A stretch of 64,000 nt of DNA from Populus alba (Eukaryota > Streptophyta > Magnoliopsida > Malpighiales > Salicaceae), in contig NC_133296.1 in NCBI RefSeq assembly GCF_005239225.2, positions 5,270,001-5,334,000 on the forward strand, in the 5' to 3' direction. A model generated the notes under the pieces. That model was given only the letters and a program-made list of their open reading frames with translations. It was not told the origin of the DNA and did no database searches. Below, piece after piece: positions 59,619 to 64,000 of this stretch; within the stretch, counting starts at the first letter, position 1, and every line of letters starts with the position of its first letter. The translations under genes were made by a program, and so were the position numbers.

Positions 59619-61856
59619 TTGTATAGTCTAAAATTGAAAACGAATGTGCAAAGCAAAAGACAAAACATGTTTTTAAAACATCAACACAACACATTTAAAG
59701 GCAGCAAAGGAGGACAAAGTTAAGACTTATACCTGCTCAATGTTTTTCTTTTCTCTAGAAGATGAAATAAAAACCAAGCAAACGTTGTTGTCAAGGTTTA
59801 GCAGCAAAGCTCCCTCTCCATCTTGTCTTTTTTCTCTCCTCTTTCCTCACAATAACACCAGAATGCAAGAAAGAAACTCCCTCTATTTACTGCATTTTTT
59901 TTTACTCTGCCTCTCTTGCGTTTTTCTTGTCTTTCTCTTTGCTGTTTTTTTTTTCTACTCCTTTCTCTCCTATTTTATCTTTTTTTTCCTAGGTCATTAG
60001 AGGGGCTTATATATAGTCTAACATGTCTCTATTTAGGAAAGATTTATTGCATTAATTCTAGGATGCAAATCCCTATTGATTTGCAGTAAAAAAAAATGCA
60101 AAAAGGAAACTGCAATATTCTGATTTTGATCTTGTGCTCATGTGTGATTTCTTTCCAGTTTTTTAGAGGATGGTGTGGCTCCTTTCTTTCCTTTCATAGG
60201 GCCAGCTGCTCCCTTTAAAATGAGGCAATAAAAACGTGGTTGCAGCTCCAAAAATCAGGCATGATGATAAAGGAAAATAGCAGGAATTTGCAAAGAAAAA
60301 AGGAAAGAAATTAGCCGAGAAGGTTCGTGCAGGAAAGAAATCGAACAAGGGAGGGGTTGTTCTCAAAATGAAAATCATAAAATGAGAGCAAAACGTGATC
60401 AACTCCCCTATTTTCCTTTTCTGATGAGAGCAAAATGTGATCAGCTCCCCTATTTTCCTTTTCTGATCGAATCTCTGTTCTTTAATTTCTTCATTCAGCA
60501 AAATTTCTTTCTAATTTTATCTTCAATCAACTTCCTTATTTTAGCACCTTTTCCATTTGATCCTTGGTCCAAAAAAAGATTCAAATTGGACTGCAATTGG
60601 TCTTCAAACTTTAAGCATCTTGCAATTGTGTCCCTGCAAACTTGGGCAAAAATCCTTCTTGCGGCAGGAATCCCTGCTTTTGCACTAGATATTCAAACGG
60701 GAATATCTTGAGCTTCTGATATCAAAATCAAGCGATTCAAAAGCTCAAATCCATCTACATGTCCCGGACTAAAAACTTTGATGTAGGATTCAAAGTGAGA
60801 TAAATTTGTTTTGAATAACAGAATTGCAACCAAACTCGGTTGGAAACCTTCTCGCGGCAGGATTCTATGTTTTCATGCTAGATTTCAAACAGGAATATCT
60901 TGAGCTTCTGATATCAAAATCAAGCAATTCAAAAGCCCAAAATCATCTACATGTCCTGGACTACAACTTTGATGAAGGATTCAAAGTGAGATAAAATCGT
61001 TTTAGATAACAAAATCTGGTAGGAATCTGGTTGGTAAAAAAGGATCTCCGGGTCTAATTCAGAAACTGACAATGCCACGAATCCTGATATAACTGAGAGG
61101 ATGATCTAAGAACAAAAATCATAAAGTTTGTGATGGAAATAGAGTTTTTTTAGTGCAAACTCGGGTCAATATCCTTCTCGTAGCAGAATTCTCTACCTTC
61201 ACGTTAGATATTCAAACAGGAATATCTTGAGCTTCTAATATCAAAATCAAGCAATTCAAAAGCCCAAATTCATCTACGCATCTAGGACTACAACTTTGAT
61301 GAAGGAGTCGAAGTGACATAAATCATTTTAGAGAACAGAATCTGGCAGTAATCTAGTTGGTCAAAAAGGTTCTTGATCTGACAATGATGAGCATCCAGAT
61401 ATGACTGAGAATGTGCCCTAAGAATAATGATCCCTAAGACCTAATAAAGGTGTAGGTCAATTTTTCAACATGTCATGAGTGACAGAATATAGCTAGGATG
61501 GTCTGATATTGTACGAAACCAAGTCAGAATCAGAGCCTAAGTTGGAACAAAAAAATTGCGACAGCAACATAACCATTTTTTTAGTGCAAATTCTGAGACC
61601 TTAAAGACCAGATAAAGAAGGAACGAATTTAGCATTATGAAGACTCCTTATCAACCTAAGAAGACCTGATGATTTTGGTAGCAAAGGGGAAGGATAAAAA
61701 GAGCAGAAAATAGGTCAAACAAGGTTTTTTTTTAAAAATATTTCTTTCTCTGCTTTTGCCAATCTTCTAGTGAACATGAGTTAAACTCCTACACTCAGTT
61801 CAAAAGAGGTATATACCATCTCCGGCACGTGGGGTCCAAAATTGAGTAGCAACAGG
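59619..61856. repeat. Non-coding repetitive region, possible LTR of a larger retroelement
   Basis: There are T/C-rich stretches at 59800-60000, a TATA-like 'gcttatatatagtct' at about 60006-60020, and a duplicated 'gatcaactcccctattttcc' block at about 60397 and 60440. A unit beginning 'aaacgggaatatcttgagct' recurs at about 60694, 60888 and 61215. No open frame with a domain is present. Length, TATA and repeats resemble a long LTR, but I see no paired copy or target duplication. Confidence 0.35.
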
Positions 61857-62736
61857 CATTGTGAGCTCCCAATCAATATTAAGCACCCAATCTAAGGAGT
61901 TCGTGGCTTTGCAGCAACACATGGCTCATCTCACCGAAAAATACGAGCAACTCTCGGCGAATTATGAACAACTTCACCAAATGGTCATGAACATGACATT
62001 ACAGAGTGGTGATACATGTGCGCCCTCTTTTTGGCTGTATGGTCCCGGGATCAACCAATCTCCTCCTCCTCCTCCAGTTCCACCATTATTCTAATTTTTT
62101 TTTTTTGAAACACATTCCATTTGTAATGAATGTTATTTAACTTTATTTTTTTATTTTTGATATGTAATAAAATTTTATTTGCTTAATTTTTTTTTACTAT
62201 TAATTTATATAATTTATATTATTTATTCAAAAATAAAAAAATAAAAACCCTACCGACGAATTTATAGATAGAATGTAGCGGTCATCATTTTACAAAAAGT
62301 TTAAAAATATTCACTAAGAATACGACAATCACCGACGCTTTCACATAAGGATAACGTTTGTCGACATTTACCGAGAATTGAAAAATATTTACTAAAAAAG
62401 CCATAATCACCGATGTCTTCACAGACGGATATAGTCCGTTGGTATTTTACTGAGAGTTGAAACATATTTACTGGAAATGCCACTATCACCGGCGGAATAT
62501 ATCCGTTGGTATATTTCTAGTGGGAATTTGTTTTTTCCGTGTGCATTTTCCGTCTGTAAAACCATTAGTAATTTTTTTCCCCAACAAACTTAGCAATGAA
62601 ATGTGGGATTATCAACGAAAGACATGCCAATAGACACTTTCCGTCGATGAGTTAGTCGATAAAAAATTTACAGACAAAATCTGAATCTCATACCGACGGA
62701 TTCGGTCCATCAAAAAAACTGTGAAATCTTGTAGTG
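61857..62736 (+). mobile_element. CACTA element remnant 3 (3' end only)
   Basis: It contains the coiled-coil C-terminal piece of the transposase-24-like protein (61861-62094, with HMAHLTEKYEQLSANYEQL and the proline-rich end). Subterminal repeats follow (for example 'cagacggatatagtccgttg' and 'ggcggaatatatccgttggt'). The terminus 'tcttgtagtg' is at 62727-62736, CACTACAAGA on the minus strand. The left part is missing. The host flank 'ttggtgcaattaagttagtg' follows. Confidence 0.65.
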
Positions 62737-63149
62737 TTGGTGCAATTAAGTTAGTGTCAAGAAATTAACAAGTTTTATATTTAAAATTACAATCTTAAAT
62801 TTTCTATTCTTGTGTATATTTAACAAATTCGTCACCTAACAATCTTTAGTTCTCGACCAACTCTCACATTTTCACCGGAGTTTCTTTGACGAAGCCTTGT
62901 GACAAGAGACATGCACACCCAGTCCTGTTAAGTTAACGGAAAGAGTATTATAAAGAGAATATTGGCATATGACGGAAAATGTCAAATGTTTTGAGGACTT
63001 GGTTTCATCACTGACATCACAGAACGAGCACCTACTGAGTCTTCGTCGCCTTCATTTAGGACTAATTCAATGACTCCAATCTATAAATGGCCTTGCATCC
63101 TCGCTAGATAACTCACCCCTCTCCACAAGAAAAATCCGTATAGAATCTG

Positions 63150-63995
63150 ATGGAAGGACTCAAGTTTCTAATAGTTTTTGTCGTCCTGGCTTTGGCTTCC
63201 TCATTTGCCTCTGCCTCTGATCCTAGTCCTCTTCAGGACTTCTGTGTTGCCATTAAAGAAACCGATGGTGGTATGTGCCTTTTAAGTGTTTCGTCAGGAG
63301 TTTTTGTCAGGAGTCACATGATCATATTACACTGAAAATACCATGCATCCTGTATATATTTTAATATCTTCATTCTCTATTAATTGACTGACCTTTTATG
63401 GGCATGCTTCAAATGCCTTTCTCATGCAGTGTTCGTGAACGGAAAATTCTGCAAGGACCCACAGCAAGTTACTGAAAAGGATTTCTTCTTTTCTGGACTC
63501 AACATTCCTCGGGACACTTCCAGTCCAGTTGGTTCAAATGTCACTGCTGTCAATGTTGCTCAAATTCCAGGACTCAACACTCTTGGCATATCATTGGCTC
63601 GCATTGATTTTGCACCATATGGTGGCCTGAACCCACCCCACACTCACCCTCGTGCCACTGAGATCCTAGTGGTCGTGGAGGGTACCCTCTATGTTGGTTT
63701 TGTTACATCTAACCTGGCTAACGGAGATAATCGCCTAATCACCAAGGTCTTAAATCCCGGAGATGCTTTTGTGTTCCCAGTCGGACTCATTCATTTCCAG
63801 CTCAATGTGGGAAAAACCAATGCCGTTGCATTAGCCAGTTTAAGCAGCCAGAACCCTGGTGTGATTACAATTGCAAACGCAGTGTTTGGAGCAGATCCAC
63901 CCATTAATCCTAATGTTCTAACCAAGGCTTTCCAGGTGGACAAGAAGGTAGTCGACTATCTTCAGAAACAGTTCTGGACGGACAACAACAATTAG
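63150..63995 (+). CDS. Germin-like protein, subfamily 1 type, copy C (intact, diverged)
   Basis: This is a third copy of the secreted Mn-cupin. Exons are 63150-63270 and 63430-63995, 228 residues. All four metal ligands (H111, H113, E118, H162) and both cysteines (C32, C48) are kept. Differences from copy A include V8I and S10F in the signal peptide, M35I and N36K (removing the sequon at 36), V66I in the segment GLNIPRD and V153A in GDAFVFPVG. The promoter is shortened: about 485 bases present upstream of A and B are missing, and a further block of about 17 bases (near 62940) is also absent. The TATA box is at 63081-63090. The gene ends five bases before the window edge. It is the most diverged copy, so it branched off before the A/B duplication. 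Confidence 0.95.
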
Positions 63996-64000
63996 AAGAA

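Noticed and set aside
59740..60000. 86-residue open frame rich in Phe, Leu and Ser
   Set aside because: It is a translation of a T/C-rich tract in repetitive DNA. A hydrophobic profile arises from composition alone.

Overview
The window is plant nuclear DNA. The genes are intron-rich with GT-AG junctions, introns and spacers are very AT-rich, and the mobile elements are Ty1/Copia, CACTA and hAT types with typical plant protein motifs. Several dispersed AT-rich MITE-like repeats resemble ones I know as abundant in poplars, so I infer Salicaceae, probably Populus, but cannot confirm this without a search.

The left half (1-31 kb) is an ordinary genic region with four single-copy housekeeping-type genes. 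They are a small p23 co-chaperone (+, 3864-7453), a DUF639 membrane protein (-, about 13.9 to 8.85 kb, convergent with p23), the exosome 3'-5' exonuclease RRP6-like 2 (+, 16825-26182, 14 exons) and the Golgi Qb-SNARE membrin (+, 27549-30163). I could reconstruct every exon boundary of p23, RRP6L2 and membrin with the frame conserved. The DUF639 gene has an unresolved 5' end and a one-base frame conflict in its last exon.

The right half (31-64 kb) is an accessory region built around three copies of one germin-like protein gene (subfamily 1 type, two exons, secreted Mn-cupin). The copies are GLP-A (35494-36339, intact), GLP-B (48380-49227, frameshifted) and GLP-C (63150-63995, intact). Each lies downstream of the same 3' terminus of a CACTA DNA transposon, and each terminus is followed by the same host flank. 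The CACTA insertion is therefore older than the duplications. Copies A and B are almost identical for more than 4 kb, including a Copia element inserted downstream of the gene.

The rest of this half is layered transposon debris. There is a 5 kb dead Copia on the minus strand with both LTRs and a 5-bp target duplication (37.4-42.36 kb), and its duplicated copy cut off by a gap of exactly 500 N. Directly after the gap lies an uninterrupted version of the same insertion site. A second dead Copia on the plus strand (53753-58642) is inserted in a hAT transposase pseudogene with target duplication TCGCC. A Copia tail is joined to CACTA sequence through 42 bases of GLP promoter. A minisatellite with a 178-182 bp higher-order period occupies about 43.4-44.5 kb. 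Some differences between the A and B units sit in homopolymers and beside the gap, so haplotype duplication or assembly error is a live alternative for part of the picture. I did not find a convincing undescribed biological system. The most informative signals are the history of the GLP/CACTA array and the filled versus empty Copia site on the two sides of the gap.
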